Assembly (NCBI GenBank): GCA_902363665.1
Contig: CABJAW010000004.1
Location: 124,001 to 188,000 of the forward strand
DNA: 64,000 nucleotides
Reading direction: 5' to 3'
Source: Lachnospiraceae bacterium
GTDB taxonomy: Bacteria > Bacillota > Clostridia > Lachnospirales > Lachnospiraceae
Shown: piece after piece, positions 8,382-17,396 of the stretch
How the letters are laid out: every line of letters starts with the position of its first letter
Numbering within the stretch: the stretch's first letter is position 1
The notes under the pieces: generated by a model
The model's database searches: none
Seen by the model: the letters and a program-made list of their open reading frames with translations, nothing else
What the model was told of the DNA's origin: nothing
Made by a program: the position numbers and the translations under genes

Positions 8382-10790
8382 ATGAAGAAATATAAAGATT
8401 CTTCCCTTCCTGTAGAGGAACGGGTTCGTGATCTGATGGAGCGGATGTCATTTGAGCAGAAGATTGACCAGATTACGTGTCTGGTGACGATCACTCCGGA
8501 CGTTCCGAATTTTAAAGATTATATTCCAAATGGGATCGGCCATGTGGGCGCGTTTACCACGGCGGAAAATGTGGAAAAAATCGTGGAGTATGCCAATACG
8601 CTTCAGCATTATCTGACGGAGGAAACGGAGCTTGGAATTCCGGCTCTCATCCACTGTGAAGCTAGTGCAGGCGCTCAGTTTACGGAGGCAGATGTTTTTC
8701 CGAGCGCGATTGCCCAGGCATCGACGTTTCATTCAGACATTGTGGTAAAGATGGCAGAAGTGATACGGGAGCAGATGCATGAAGTCGGATTTCGGCAGGC
8801 ACTCTCTCCGGTTGTGGATATCGCAAGAGATCCTCGCTGGGGAAGGACAACAGAGACGTACGGAGAGGATCCTACCCTGACGGCCGAAATGAGTGTGGCT
8901 TTTGTAAAGGGCCTGCAGACAGACGACCTGAAAAACGGACTTCTGTGCACGGAAAAGCATTACATTGGCCATGGGATTACAGAGGGCGGCCTGAATATGG
9001 GGCGCAATCTGGTGACGGAACGAGAGCTAAGAGAGGTACACGGAAAACCTTTCCAGGCGGCAATTACAGAGGCAGGACTTGGCAGTGTTATGAGCTCTTA
9101 CTGCAGCATGAACGGAGAACCGGTATCCGGTTCAAGGAAACTGCTGACAGACCTGCTGCGCGGCGAGATGGGATTTCAGGGGATTGTTGTATCAGATTAT
9201 GTTGCGGTAGACCGTCTGGTGGATCCGTTTCAGGTGGCCGCAGACTATACAGAAGCAGGAATTCGCAGCTTAAAGGCCGGACTTGACGTAGAATATCCAC
9301 GTCCGAAGGGATTTAGCTACCGGATGAAGGAAGCGGTGGAGGACGGAAGGCTTTCGATGGCAGATATTGATCAGGCAGTTGAGCGCGTGCTGACGCAGAA
9401 AATAAAGCTTGGACTTTTTGAGGATCCGTATCCGCATCTGGATCGGCTGAAGGCACTGCTGCATCAGAAATCAACGGATGAGCTGAATGAAAAGATGGCG
9501 CTTGAGAGCTTTATCCTTCTGAAAAATGAAAGAAAAACGCTGCCACTTTCCAAAAAGACAAAAAGAATTGCGGTAATCGGACCGCATGCAGATGTACTTC
9601 GCAGCTACTTTGGCACATTTTCTTATCCGGCAGCGCTTGATATGACAATGGCAAGAGAAGAAGACGGACAGGGTTTTGACGAGCCTGGACTGATCGTTTA
9701 TGATATTGAACAGAAATATCCGGGACAGCTCAGAGACTGCAGTCCGCGTCTGGAGAGGCGGCTGCAGGCAGAGTTTGCAAAGTGCCGTACCTTATATCAG
9801 GCACTAAAAGAGTATCTTCCGGATGCAGAGATCACTTATGCGAAGGGAATCAATGCAGTTGGTTCAGATCTTAGCGGAATGGAAGAAGCGCTGAATACAG
9901 CGGCAGAGGCAGATGTCGTACTCTTTACGATCGGCGGAAAGAATGGCTGGGGCATTACATCAACGGTTGGTGAGGGTGTTGATTCTACAAACATTGACCT
10001 GCCGGGCCGCCAGGAAGAATTTGCGCGTGCCATTTATGCGCTTCACAAAAAGACCGTTGTACTGCACTTTGACGGACGGCCGCTTTCCAATGCATTTATA
10101 GCGTCTCACTTTGATGCGATTCTGGAGGTATGGCAGCCGGGAATGATGGGTGGACAGGCTCTGTGTAAGGTACTGTTTGGTGATTATAATCCGGCAGGGC
10201 GCCTTCCTGTGACTGCAGCCCGCTCTGTAGGACAGATTCCGGTTTATTATGCGCTTCCAAGAGGATCCGGCTATGTGGCTGCCGGCCATACCGGTATGAT
10301 CCGCAACAAAAACGGTTATATCAATGACAGTGCATTTCCGCTGTATTATTTTGGACACGGCCTGTCATATACGACCTTTGCCTATTCGGATCTGGAGATT
10401 GCGAAAAAGGAGCTATCGCCGGAAGAAGAACTGGAAGTTACCGTAAAAGTAACAAATACAGGGGAATACGACGGAGAAGAGGTTGTGCAGCTGTATGTCT
10501 CAGATGATGTTGCATCGATGGTACGGCCGACGATGGAACTTGCAGGCTTTGCCCGCGTCTTTATTCCAAAGGGAGAGAGCAGAACTGTCCGTTTTAAAAT
10601 GAAAGCGACACAGTTTGCATTCTTAAACGAAGCCATGGAGTGGACGGTGGAGAAAGGCACGATGACCGTGAAGGTCGGAGCATCGTCCGCAGATATCCGT
10701 CTGGAAGATCAGTTTACGATTACACAGACCAGAGTGATCGATGGAAAGACAAGAGGCTTCTACGCGAAGACAGAAGTGTTGGAGAAATAA
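8382..10790 (+). CDS. Glycoside hydrolase family 3 (beta-glucosidase/xylosidase)
   Basis: An 802-residue enzyme with no signal peptide, so it acts in the cytoplasm on imported glycosides. Domain order is GH3 N-terminal barrel (to about residue 330), GH3 C-terminal alpha/beta domain (about 370-620), then a fibronectin-III-like domain. The nucleophile region reads GIVVSDYVAVDRL with Asp in SDY, and the conserved EKHYIGHG substrate loop is present. The start at 8382 is preferred because GAGG lies nine bases upstream; ATG 8373 directly abuts that GAGG. It is the last gene of the LacI-controlled operon. Exact sugar specificity cannot be read from the sequence. Confidence 0.92.
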   Translation: MKKYKDSSLPVEERVRDLMERMSFEQKIDQITCLVTITPDVPNFKDYIPNGIGHVGAFTTAENVEKIVEYANTLQHYLTEETELGIPALIHCEASAGAQFTEADVFPSAIAQASTFHSDIVVKMAEVIREQMHEVGFRQALSPVVDIARDPRWGRTTETYGEDPTLTAEMSVAFVKGLQTDDLKNGLLCTEKHYIGHGITEGGLNMGRNLVTERELREVHGKPFQAAITEAGLGSVMSSYCSMNGEPVSGSRKLLTDLLRGEMGFQGIVVSDYVAVDRLVDPFQVAADYTEAGIRSLKAGLDVEYPRPKGFSYRMKEAVEDGRLSMADIDQAVERVLTQKIKLGLFEDPYPHLDRLKALLHQKSTDELNEKMALESFILLKNERKTLPLSKKTKRIAVIGPHADVLRSYFGTFSYPAALDMTMAREEDGQGFDEPGLIVYDIEQKYPGQLRDCSPRLERRLQAEFAKCRTLYQALKEYLPDAEITYAKGINAVGSDLSGMEEALNTAAEADVVLFTIGGKNGWGITSTVGEGVDSTNIDLPGRQEEFARAIYALHKKTVVLHFDGRPLSNAFIASHFDAILEVWQPGMMGGQALCKVLFGDYNPAGRLPVTAARSVGQIPVYYALPRGSGYVAAGHTGMIRNKNGYINDSAFPLYYFGHGLSYTTFAYSDLEIAKKELSPEEELEVTVKVTNTGEYDGEEVVQLYVSDDVASMVRPTMELAGFARVFIPKGESRTVRFKMKATQFAFLNEAMEWTVEKGTMTVKVGASSADIRLEDQFTITQTRVIDGKTRGFYAKTEVLEK

Positions 10791-10842
10791 AAAATCCTCC
10801 CTGGAGCAGTTTTGAGTGCAGATAGCCTTCAGACATGTTCCG

Positions 10843-10877
10843 GCCCGGGAGCGCATAAAAGCGCCCGGGCTTTTTTA
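10843..10877 (+). terminator. Rho-independent terminator of the sugar operon
   Basis: GCCCGGG pairs with CCCGGGC, extended by GCG pairing inside, followed by TTTTTTA. The next 260 bases up to 11145 hold no recognisable gene. A loose hairpin with arms CAAAAAG/CTTTTTG lies near 11040-11080. Confidence 0.9.
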
Positions 10878-11144
10878 TTTTGGACGCGGTTAAGGATTCT
10901 CCACTTCAGGCAGGAAAAGTAATAAGAGGTGAAAACGGTAATTTTGCGAATAGGAAAAAGAACTCTTTTTTATTTTATAAAAATCTGGTATGATTAATCT
11001 GATAAGGTTCCATAAGCTGTAAAAGACAGGCGGTTCTGTGCAAAAAGGATTTGTCTGGGGCAGCGATTCTTTTTGTACAGGGTAAAATGCTATAGAGCAG
11101 AATAGAGATGGAACATTCGATATGAATAATGGTGGTGTAGTGGA

Positions 11145-13076
11145 TTGAATGAAGAAAAAAGAGTGATTTATACGAAAGAAGAGCTTGCTGCAAAGGTTCG
11201 TGTCCCGGCGATCGTGGAGCAGGACTTAAAGCGGATCATCAGTGACCGGCTGGAGCAGTGTGGCTTGTATTACCGTGTTTTTTCCCGAATTAAGACGGCT
11301 TCTTCGATGGCACATAAATTCGAAATGAAGGATTACGGTGAAGGCAACAGAAAGCTTCAGGATCTGATCGGAGTGAGAGTCAATCTGTATTTTGATGATG
11401 ATGTGGATATCTGCAAAAAGATTATGGAAAATACGTTTGACCTGATTGACTGGTCGACATCTGAAATCAGCGATGAAGAGTTCAAACCGACAAAGCTAAA
11501 CGGTGTATGCCGTCTTCCAGAGTATCTGCGATCAGAGATTTCCCCGGAAACATGGGAGATGTACATTGATGATACGTTTGAAATCCAGATTAAAACCATG
11601 TTTTTTGAGGGCTGGCATGAAATCGAGCATGATATGCGCTACAAAGGAGAAGAACTCTGGAAAAATTACAATGGCTTTTCTCGTTATTTTAACAGCATTC
11701 TGGCAACGCTGGAGCTGTGCGATAAGTCAATGGTGACATTGTTTGAGGATCTTGGACACTCCCTTTACAAATCCGGTCGGTGGAGTGATATGATTAAAAG
11801 CCATTTCCGTCTGAAGCTTGGCGAAGGTGTGCTTTATCCGGAAGTGGAGCAGGTACTGAATGAGGATGTGGAACAGCAGGTAGAAAACCTGGCAAAACGT
11901 ATCTATAAGACGAGCAAACAGACACTGGTGGATCAGCTGCTGCGGCGCAGCCGTAAGATTCCGATCAATGTCAACACGATCATTGCGCTGCTCAACGACA
12001 GCCAGTTCCATGACTCGAGACTGACAGCAATTTTCAAAAAGCGGGATGTCTACAATGACGGCAGGGAAGAAAGTCTTGGAGAGTCGAGGCATTATGAGAT
12101 GCAGCCACTGACACGCCATCCTGTTTTTCAGATGTGTACACAGGTAGATGGAAACCGTATGAAAGACATAAAAAATCCATCATCGGATTTGATTTTTGAG
12201 CAGTCGGCAGATTCTATTTATCAGTGGATTGTCGGAAAGTATGGCGGATTGTTCAAAAATATGCCTGCCGAGATATGCACCTATCATGCGGATATTCTTG
12301 CGTACCATGTAGCGGTCAATTATGACCGGGAAAACCGCAGAATGCACATGCATGTGCGCCATATGGATATGGAGGTCGGCGGCAGGATCTGGTATTCCGA
12401 GGCAAGCCTGGAGGTTGATGCACTGGAACGGGTGCTGCTGAAGGTCTGCAACGGTTATGCGGAGCCGGAACGCGAGCATACGGTACAGGATTCGGGTATG
12501 ATCTTTTTCAGTTACCCGGGGTATTATAAGACAATCGTGGACAGCATTGGGATCGTGAACGGAATTGAGTGCGTCAACCGGCGCCGGATCATGAGAGAAG
12601 AGCAGGTTTGCGAGATTCTGCAGGCACTCAAAGATCCGTCGTGTATGTTTCCGCTTGTGCTGATCGTGTCAAAGCGGATGGAGGATGGGATGATGGACGA
12701 GGACTGGCTGGGACAGTTCCGTGTATCTGATTTTACCAGAACGGTTTGGCGGTATGCGCATGTATTTACGTGTTACGAAGAAGTCGGCAGGAAGTATCTG
12801 GAACAGGCTGGGATTGCGCTGGAACGCGCAGAGCAGATCCCGCGGCTGTACATATTCTGGCCGGATGGCGATGTGGACGATTACGGTCCTGAGAGTGTGG
12901 AAAACTGTAGCTTTGGTCGTCACCTTGAGGCAAGAGGCGATGCGCGGACGTACGATATTGTGCGTGGCGGACAGGCGTTTTATCATAAGATCGTAACCGA
13001 CCTGCGTGAATGGAATGTATCTGCTCAGCGCTGGGAAGGATTTAAACTGGAAGTATTAACGGAGTTGCCTGATTAG
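11145..13076 (+). CDS. RelA/SpoT-synthetase-domain protein with unknown C-terminal half
   Basis: A 643-residue protein starting at a TTG. Residues of about 30-170 form a RelA/SpoT nucleotidyltransferase domain: RIKTASSMAHK from Arg48, DLIGVRVN, then FEIQIKTMFFEGWHEIEHDM with Glu146. This matches the catalytic core of (p)ppGpp synthetases. No HD hydrolase, TGS or ACT domain is present, so it is not a housekeeping Rel. The region from about 170 to 250 continues as in small alarmone synthetases. The last 390 or so residues (with RMHMHVRHMDME, PLVLIVSKRMED, VWRYAHVFTCYEEV and YIFWPDGDVDDYG) are not a family I recognise. The gene is monocistronic between terminators. Confidence 0.7.
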   Translation: MNEEKRVIYTKEELAAKVRVPAIVEQDLKRIISDRLEQCGLYYRVFSRIKTASSMAHKFEMKDYGEGNRKLQDLIGVRVNLYFDDDVDICKKIMENTFDLIDWSTSEISDEEFKPTKLNGVCRLPEYLRSEISPETWEMYIDDTFEIQIKTMFFEGWHEIEHDMRYKGEELWKNYNGFSRYFNSILATLELCDKSMVTLFEDLGHSLYKSGRWSDMIKSHFRLKLGEGVLYPEVEQVLNEDVEQQVENLAKRIYKTSKQTLVDQLLRRSRKIPINVNTIIALLNDSQFHDSRLTAIFKKRDVYNDGREESLGESRHYEMQPLTRHPVFQMCTQVDGNRMKDIKNPSSDLIFEQSADSIYQWIVGKYGGLFKNMPAEICTYHADILAYHVAVNYDRENRRMHMHVRHMDMEVGGRIWYSEASLEVDALERVLLKVCNGYAEPEREHTVQDSGMIFFSYPGYYKTIVDSIGIVNGIECVNRRRIMREEQVCEILQALKDPSCMFPLVLIVSKRMEDGMMDEDWLGQFRVSDFTRTVWRYAHVFTCYEEVGRKYLEQAGIALERAEQIPRLYIFWPDGDVDDYGPESVENCSFGRHLEARGDARTYDIVRGGQAFYHKIVTDLREWNVSAQRWEGFKLEVLTELPD

Positions 13077-13089
13077 GCAGCTCTTTTTT
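13062..13089 (+). terminator. Terminator overlapping the stop of the RelA-like gene
   Basis: GAGTTGCCT and AGGCAGCTC form a nine-pair stem around a GATT loop, followed by TTTTTT. The stop codon TAG sits at the loop-stem junction, so the last codons encode half the terminator. Confidence 0.85.
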
Positions 13090-13139
13090 GAGTTTCTATT
13101 CCGACCGGTATGCATATATTACAAAAAAAACTTTTTTTG

Positions 13140-13168
13140 TTGACAAAAACCACGAAAGAGACTATAGT
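13140..13168 (+). promoter_or_regulatory. Promoter of the opp operon
   Basis: TTGACA (13140-13145), 17 bases, TATAGT (13163-13168). Transcription would start near 13175, about 67 bases before the first permease codon. Confidence 0.85.
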
Positions 13169-13241
13169 AATTAGCATATGTCTTTGCTGTACAGACATTT
13201 GTAGATAACACAACAAAATGTGAGAAGGAGAGTGATGGAAT

Positions 13242-14153
13242 TTGGCTAAATATATAGTAAAAAGAGTTTTATTGGCCATCGTAACCGTATTAATCGTCTG
13301 TGCGATTACGTTTTTTTCCATGAACGCGATCCCAGGAGGACCGTTCGAGGGTGAGAAAGCGCTCAGCCCTGATGTAAAAGCAACACTGATGGAGCGTTAC
13401 AATCTGGACAAACCGGTGGGAGAGCAGTTTGTATTGTATATTGGAAATCTGCTGCACGGAGATTTCGGTGTGTCATTAAAGACAGGCCGTGACATCGGAA
13501 CCACAATTTTTGAATCATTCAAGATTTCTGCAAAGCTTGGCGGTATGGCAGCACTGGTTGCATTGATCGCCGGCCTGATCCTGGGAAGTACCGCTGCTTT
13601 GATGAGAAATAAGTGGCCGGATCGTGTGATTGTATTCTTTTCCACGCTGGCAGCGGCAGTTCCGAGCTTCGTGCTGGCATCACTTCTGCTGCTGGTATTC
13701 TGTATTCAGCTGCAGTGGATTCCGGTCTGGAGTACGCAAAATCAGAATTATATTCTTCCGATCATTGCACTTTCATTCTATCCGATGGCATACATTACCC
13801 GTCTGACAAAGACGAGTATGCTTGATGCACTGGGACAGGATTATGTGCGTACAGCAAGGGCAAAGGGTGTACCGCAGATCTTCGTGATTTTCAAGCATGC
13901 GCTGCGTAATGCACTGATTCCGGTCATCACCTACGTAGGACCGATGCTTGCCTCCATTCTGACCGGAAGTCTGGTCGTTGAGAATATCTTTACGATCGGC
14001 GGACTCGGAGCAAAATTCATTACAGGTATTACAACGAGAGACTACCCGATGATCATGGGAACCACTATTTTCCTTGCCACACTGATGGTTATCATGAACC
14101 TGCTCAGCGACATCGTTTACAAGCTGGTAGATCCGAGAATTACATTCGAATAG
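13242..14153 (+). CDS. oppB: Oligopeptide ABC importer permease OppB
   Basis: A 303-residue membrane protein with six hydrophobic segments. It has the OppB/DppB-type EAA region (YVRTARAKGVPQIFVIFKHALRNALIPVIT) and the N-terminal segment MAKYIVKRVLLAIVTVLIVC. The start is a TTG with AAGGAG eleven bases upstream. It is the first gene of a five-gene peptide or nickel-type importer. The neighbouring binding protein favours peptides. Confidence 0.92.
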   Translation: MAKYIVKRVLLAIVTVLIVCAITFFSMNAIPGGPFEGEKALSPDVKATLMERYNLDKPVGEQFVLYIGNLLHGDFGVSLKTGRDIGTTIFESFKISAKLGGMAALVALIAGLILGSTAALMRNKWPDRVIVFFSTLAAAVPSFVLASLLLLVFCIQLQWIPVWSTQNQNYILPIIALSFYPMAYITRLTKTSMLDALGQDYVRTARAKGVPQIFVIFKHALRNALIPVITYVGPMLASILTGSLVVENIFTIGGLGAKFITGITTRDYPMIMGTTIFLATLMVIMNLLSDIVYKLVDPRITFE

Positions 14154-14164
14154 GAGGGGATGAA

Positions 14165-15253
14165 ATGGCAAATACAGAAAATACAAATGAAACTGAATTT
14201 CCAAAGAAGAATCCTCTGAGCATACAGATCGATCTTGCAAAGTTTGCCCCGGCAACTGACGAGGAAAAAGCGCAGCAGGAGGTTATGAGTGAATCGACCA
14301 CCTTTTTTAAGGATGGTATGCGTAAGCTTCTGAAAAATCCGCTGGCGGTTGGAAGCATTATTGTACTGATTCTTGTCATTGCAGCGGCAGTTGCAGGACC
14401 TATGATCGTCCCGTACGGCTATGAGGAGATGATTTCCGTAAACGGACGCCGTGATAAGACGGCGAAAAACCTTGGACCGTTTGAGTGGTCCAAAAATGAA
14501 CAGAGGGCAATTGATTCCGGAGAGAAGCTCTTTCCGCATATTCTTGGTACAGATGAACAGTGCCGTGATTATTTTGTCCGTATTCTTTATGGCACCCGAG
14601 TATCGCTGTTTATCGGATTTTTCGCTGCGATTCTCGTGCTTGTGATCGGCCTGATCTACGGCAGTATATCGGGATATGCAGGCGGCAAAGTCGATATGGT
14701 CATGATGCGTATTGTTGATGTCATATACTCCTTACCGGATATGCTGATGGTTATTCTTTTATCAGTCGTATTAAAAGAAGTACTTACTCCGGTGATTGAA
14801 GGGACATTCCTTGCGCGTCTTGGAAGCAACATGATCTCACTGTTCATCGTATTCGGACTTCTTTACTGGGTCGGTATGGCACGTCTTGTGCGCGGCCAGA
14901 TTCTTTCCATCAAAGAAAATGAATACATTCTCGCGGCACGTTCGATCGGTGCAAAGCCGGGACGGATCATCAAAAAGCACATCCTTCCGAACTGCCTGAG
15001 CGTTATCATCATTTCCACTGCACTTCAGGTGCCGTCCGCAATCTTTACAGAGAGCTTCTTAAGCTTTGCCGGACTTGGTGTACAGGCGCCGATGCCGTCA
15101 CTTGGTTCTCTGGCAAACGCAGCCCGCGGAGGTATGATGAGTTATCCGCATAAACTGGTATTTCCGGCCATTGTGATCTGTCTGATCGTTCTTGCATTCA
15201 ACCTGCTTGGCGACGGATTGCGCGACGCATTTGACCCGAAACTGAGGAGGTAA
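14165..15253 (+). CDS. oppC: Oligopeptide ABC importer permease OppC
   Basis: A 362-residue partner permease with a long cytosolic N-terminus of about 70 residues before the first membrane segment (LAVGSIIVLILVIAAAVAGP). The EAA-loop signature reads YILAARSIGAKPGRIIKKHILPN. It is longer than classic OppC because of an insert of about 60 residues after the first membrane helix, as in Opp systems of other Firmicutes. It starts 11 bases after oppB with a GAGGGG ribosome site. Confidence 0.92.
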   Translation: MANTENTNETEFPKKNPLSIQIDLAKFAPATDEEKAQQEVMSESTTFFKDGMRKLLKNPLAVGSIIVLILVIAAAVAGPMIVPYGYEEMISVNGRRDKTAKNLGPFEWSKNEQRAIDSGEKLFPHILGTDEQCRDYFVRILYGTRVSLFIGFFAAILVLVIGLIYGSISGYAGGKVDMVMMRIVDVIYSLPDMLMVILLSVVLKEVLTPVIEGTFLARLGSNMISLFIVFGLLYWVGMARLVRGQILSIKENEYILAARSIGAKPGRIIKKHILPNCLSVIIISTALQVPSAIFTESFLSFAGLGVQAPMPSLGSLANAARGGMMSYPHKLVFPAIVICLIVLAFNLLGDGLRDAFDPKLRR

Positions 15254-15258
15254 GGAAG

Positions 15259-16275
15259 ATGAGTACGAATACAAGCGAATATCTGTTGGAAGTAAAAGAC
15301 CTTCATACCTCATTTTTTACAGATTCCGGTGAAGTAAAGGCGGTAAACGGAGTATCCTTTACGCTGAAGCCGGGAGAGATCATGGGAATTGTAGGCGAGT
15401 CAGGATCCGGAAAGAGCGTGACGGCGTATTCAATCATGCGGATTCTGGCAGATACCGGAAGAATTACCGGTGGACAGGTGTTATACAGAGGAGAAGATCT
15501 GGCGACCTATGACAATAAAAAAATGGCAGGCTTTCGTGGAAAATGCTGTAGTATCATTTTCCAGGACCCGATGACGAGCCTGAATCCGGTTTTTACAGTC
15601 GGAAGTCAGATCATGGAGGCGATCCGTCTTCATACAAATAAATCAAAAGCAGAAGTAAAAGCGAGAGCAATTGAGATGCTGGAGCTGGTCGGTGTCAACG
15701 AGCCGGCAAAGCGTATTAACCAGTATCCGCATGAGCTTTCAGGAGGTATGCGTCAACGTGTCATGATCGCAATGGCACTTGCCTGTGAGCCGGATATCCT
15801 GATTGCAGATGAGCCGACGACAGCGCTTGACGTGACGATCCAGGCACAGATCCTGGAACTGATGCAGGATCTGCAGAAGCGCCTTGGTATGGCGATCATC
15901 ATGGTTACCCATGACCTTGGAGTTATCGCAGACATGTGTGACAAGATCGTGGTAATGTATGGCGGAAGTATCTGTGAGCGCGGTACGGCAGATGATATTT
16001 TCTATGATGCAAGACATGAGTATACGAAGGGACTGCTGCGTTCTATTCCAAACGTAAACAACAGCAAGGAGCGTCTGATCCCGATCAGCGGTACGCCGAT
16101 CAATCTTCTGAACATGCCAAAGGGCTGTGCATTCTGCAGCCGCTGTGACAAGGCAATGAAGATCTGTCTGGAGCAGAAGCCGCAGGAGGTATCCATCAGT
16201 GAAACGCATCAGGCAGCCTGCTGGATGAATATTAAAAAAATGATGGAAGAACAGGCAGGAGGTGCGAACGCATGA
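15259..16275 (+). CDS. oppD: Oligopeptide ABC importer ATPase OppD
   Basis: A 338-residue ATPase. Walker A is GESGSGKS, signature LSGGMRQR, Walker [13 protein letters not shown]. The C-terminal extension has the cysteine-rich [15 protein letters not shown] typical of OppD/DppD and thought to hold an iron-sulfur cluster in some members. AGGAGG lies just before the start, and the gene overlaps oppF by four bases (ATGA). Confidence 0.93.
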   Translation: MSTNTSEYLLEVKDLHTSFFTDSGEVKAVNGVSFTLKPGEIMGIVGESGSGKSVTAYSIMRILADTGRITGGQVLYRGEDLATYDNKKMAGFRGKCCSIIFQDPMTSLNPVFTVGSQIMEAIRLHTNKSKAEVKARAIEMLELVGVNEPAKRINQYPHELSGGMRQRVMIAMALACEPDILIADEPTTALDVTIQAQILELMQDLQKRLGMAIIMVTHDLGVIADMCDKIVVMYGGSICERGTADDIFYDARHEYTKGLLRSIPNVNNSKERLIPISGTPINLLNMPKGCAFCSRCDKAMKICLEQKPQEVSISETHQAACWMNIKKMMEEQAGGANA

Positions 16276-17234
16276 GCAGCGAATATCTCGTAGAGGTCAA
16301 AGATCTGAAGCAGCACTTCCCGATCAAGACCGGATTTATGAAAACAACATACCTGAAAGCAGTAGATGGTGTTTCTTTTGCAATAAAGCCGGGAGAGACA
16401 CTCGGACTTGTCGGAGAGAGCGGATGTGGTAAGACGACCGTTGGACGAACGCTCTTAAGGTTATATGAGCCGACCAGTGGTCAGGTACTTTTTAACGGAG
16501 AAGAAGTAACTGATAAAAATATCACTGCGTTGCGCAAGAAGATGCAGATGGTATTCCAGGATCCGTATTCTTCCCTGGATCCACGTATGACAGTCGAGGA
16601 TATCATCGGAGAGCCTCTGGATGTACATAAGCTTTACACATCCAAAGCAGAGCGTCGTGACAAGATCCTGAATCTGATGGAGCTGGTCGGACTGAATGCA
16701 GAGCATGCGACCCGTTATGCGCATGAGTTTTCCGGCGGACAGCGTCAGCGTATCGGTATCGCACGTGCACTTGCCGTGGATCCGAAGTTTATCGTCTGTG
16801 ATGAGCCGGTATCTGCGCTTGATGTATCCATTCAGGCGCAGGTGGTTAATATGTTTGAAGACCTGCAGGAAAAGCTTGGTGTGGCATATCTGTTTATTGC
16901 GCATGACCTGCTGATCGTACGCCATATTTCTGACCGCATCGCCGTTATGTATCTCGGCAAGATCGTTGAGATCGCAGATGCGGATGAATTAAGCGATCAC
17001 CCACAGCATCCGTATACGACATCGCTTCTCTCAGCTGTGCCGATTCCGGATCCGAAGATCACGAGACAGAGAAAGCGTATTATTCTTGAGGGAGACGTAC
17101 CGAGCCCGATGAATATGCCAACCGGATGTGCATTCCGTTCCCGTTGCCGTTATGCGACAGAGAAGTGTGCAAAAGAATGCCCGAAATTGGAAGACAGAGG
17201 AAACGGACACTTTGTTGCATGTTGGAACAAATGA
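16272..17234 (+). CDS. oppF: Oligopeptide ABC importer ATPase OppF
   Basis: A 320-residue second ATPase of the OppD/OppF pair. Walker A is GESGCGKTT, signature FSGGQRQR, Walker [13 protein letters not shown]. The C-terminal [15 protein letters not shown] is the oligopeptide-transporter C-terminal motif. The start overlaps the oppD stop. The 3' end carries the promoter for the binding-protein gene that follows. Confidence 0.93.
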   Translation: MSSEYLVEVKDLKQHFPIKTGFMKTTYLKAVDGVSFAIKPGETLGLVGESGCGKTTVGRTLLRLYEPTSGQVLFNGEEVTDKNITALRKKMQMVFQDPYSSLDPRMTVEDIIGEPLDVHKLYTSKAERRDKILNLMELVGLNAEHATRYAHEFSGGQRQRIGIARALAVDPKFIVCDEPVSALDVSIQAQVVNMFEDLQEKLGVAYLFIAHDLLIVRHISDRIAVMYLGKIVEIADADELSDHPQHPYTTSLLSAVPIPDPKITRQRKRIILEGDVPSPMNMPTGCAFRSRCRYATEKCAKECPKLEDRGNGHFVACWNK

Positions 17235-17243
17235 TGGTATAAT
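17215..17243 (+). promoter_or_regulatory. Separate promoter for the peptide-binding protein
   Basis: TTGCAT (17215-17220), 17 bases, TATAAT (17238-17243), with the -35 inside the oppF coding end. A hairpin with arms TTTTAAGGG / CCCCTTTAAA (about 17252-17273) would cap the 5' end of this transcript. A private promoter would raise binding-protein levels above those of the membrane complex. Confidence 0.75.
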
Positions 17244-17396
17244 GTAGAAGTTTTAAGGGATTACCCCTTTAAACTGATAAAACATCAGCGCAGAAAACCT
17301 GCCTGTTGTAAAAATTATAACTGTGAAGAGTCTGATTGTTTTACAAATTTCAGATGGCTCTGGGCGGTTACAACAAATTAAATGGAGGTAAGAATT

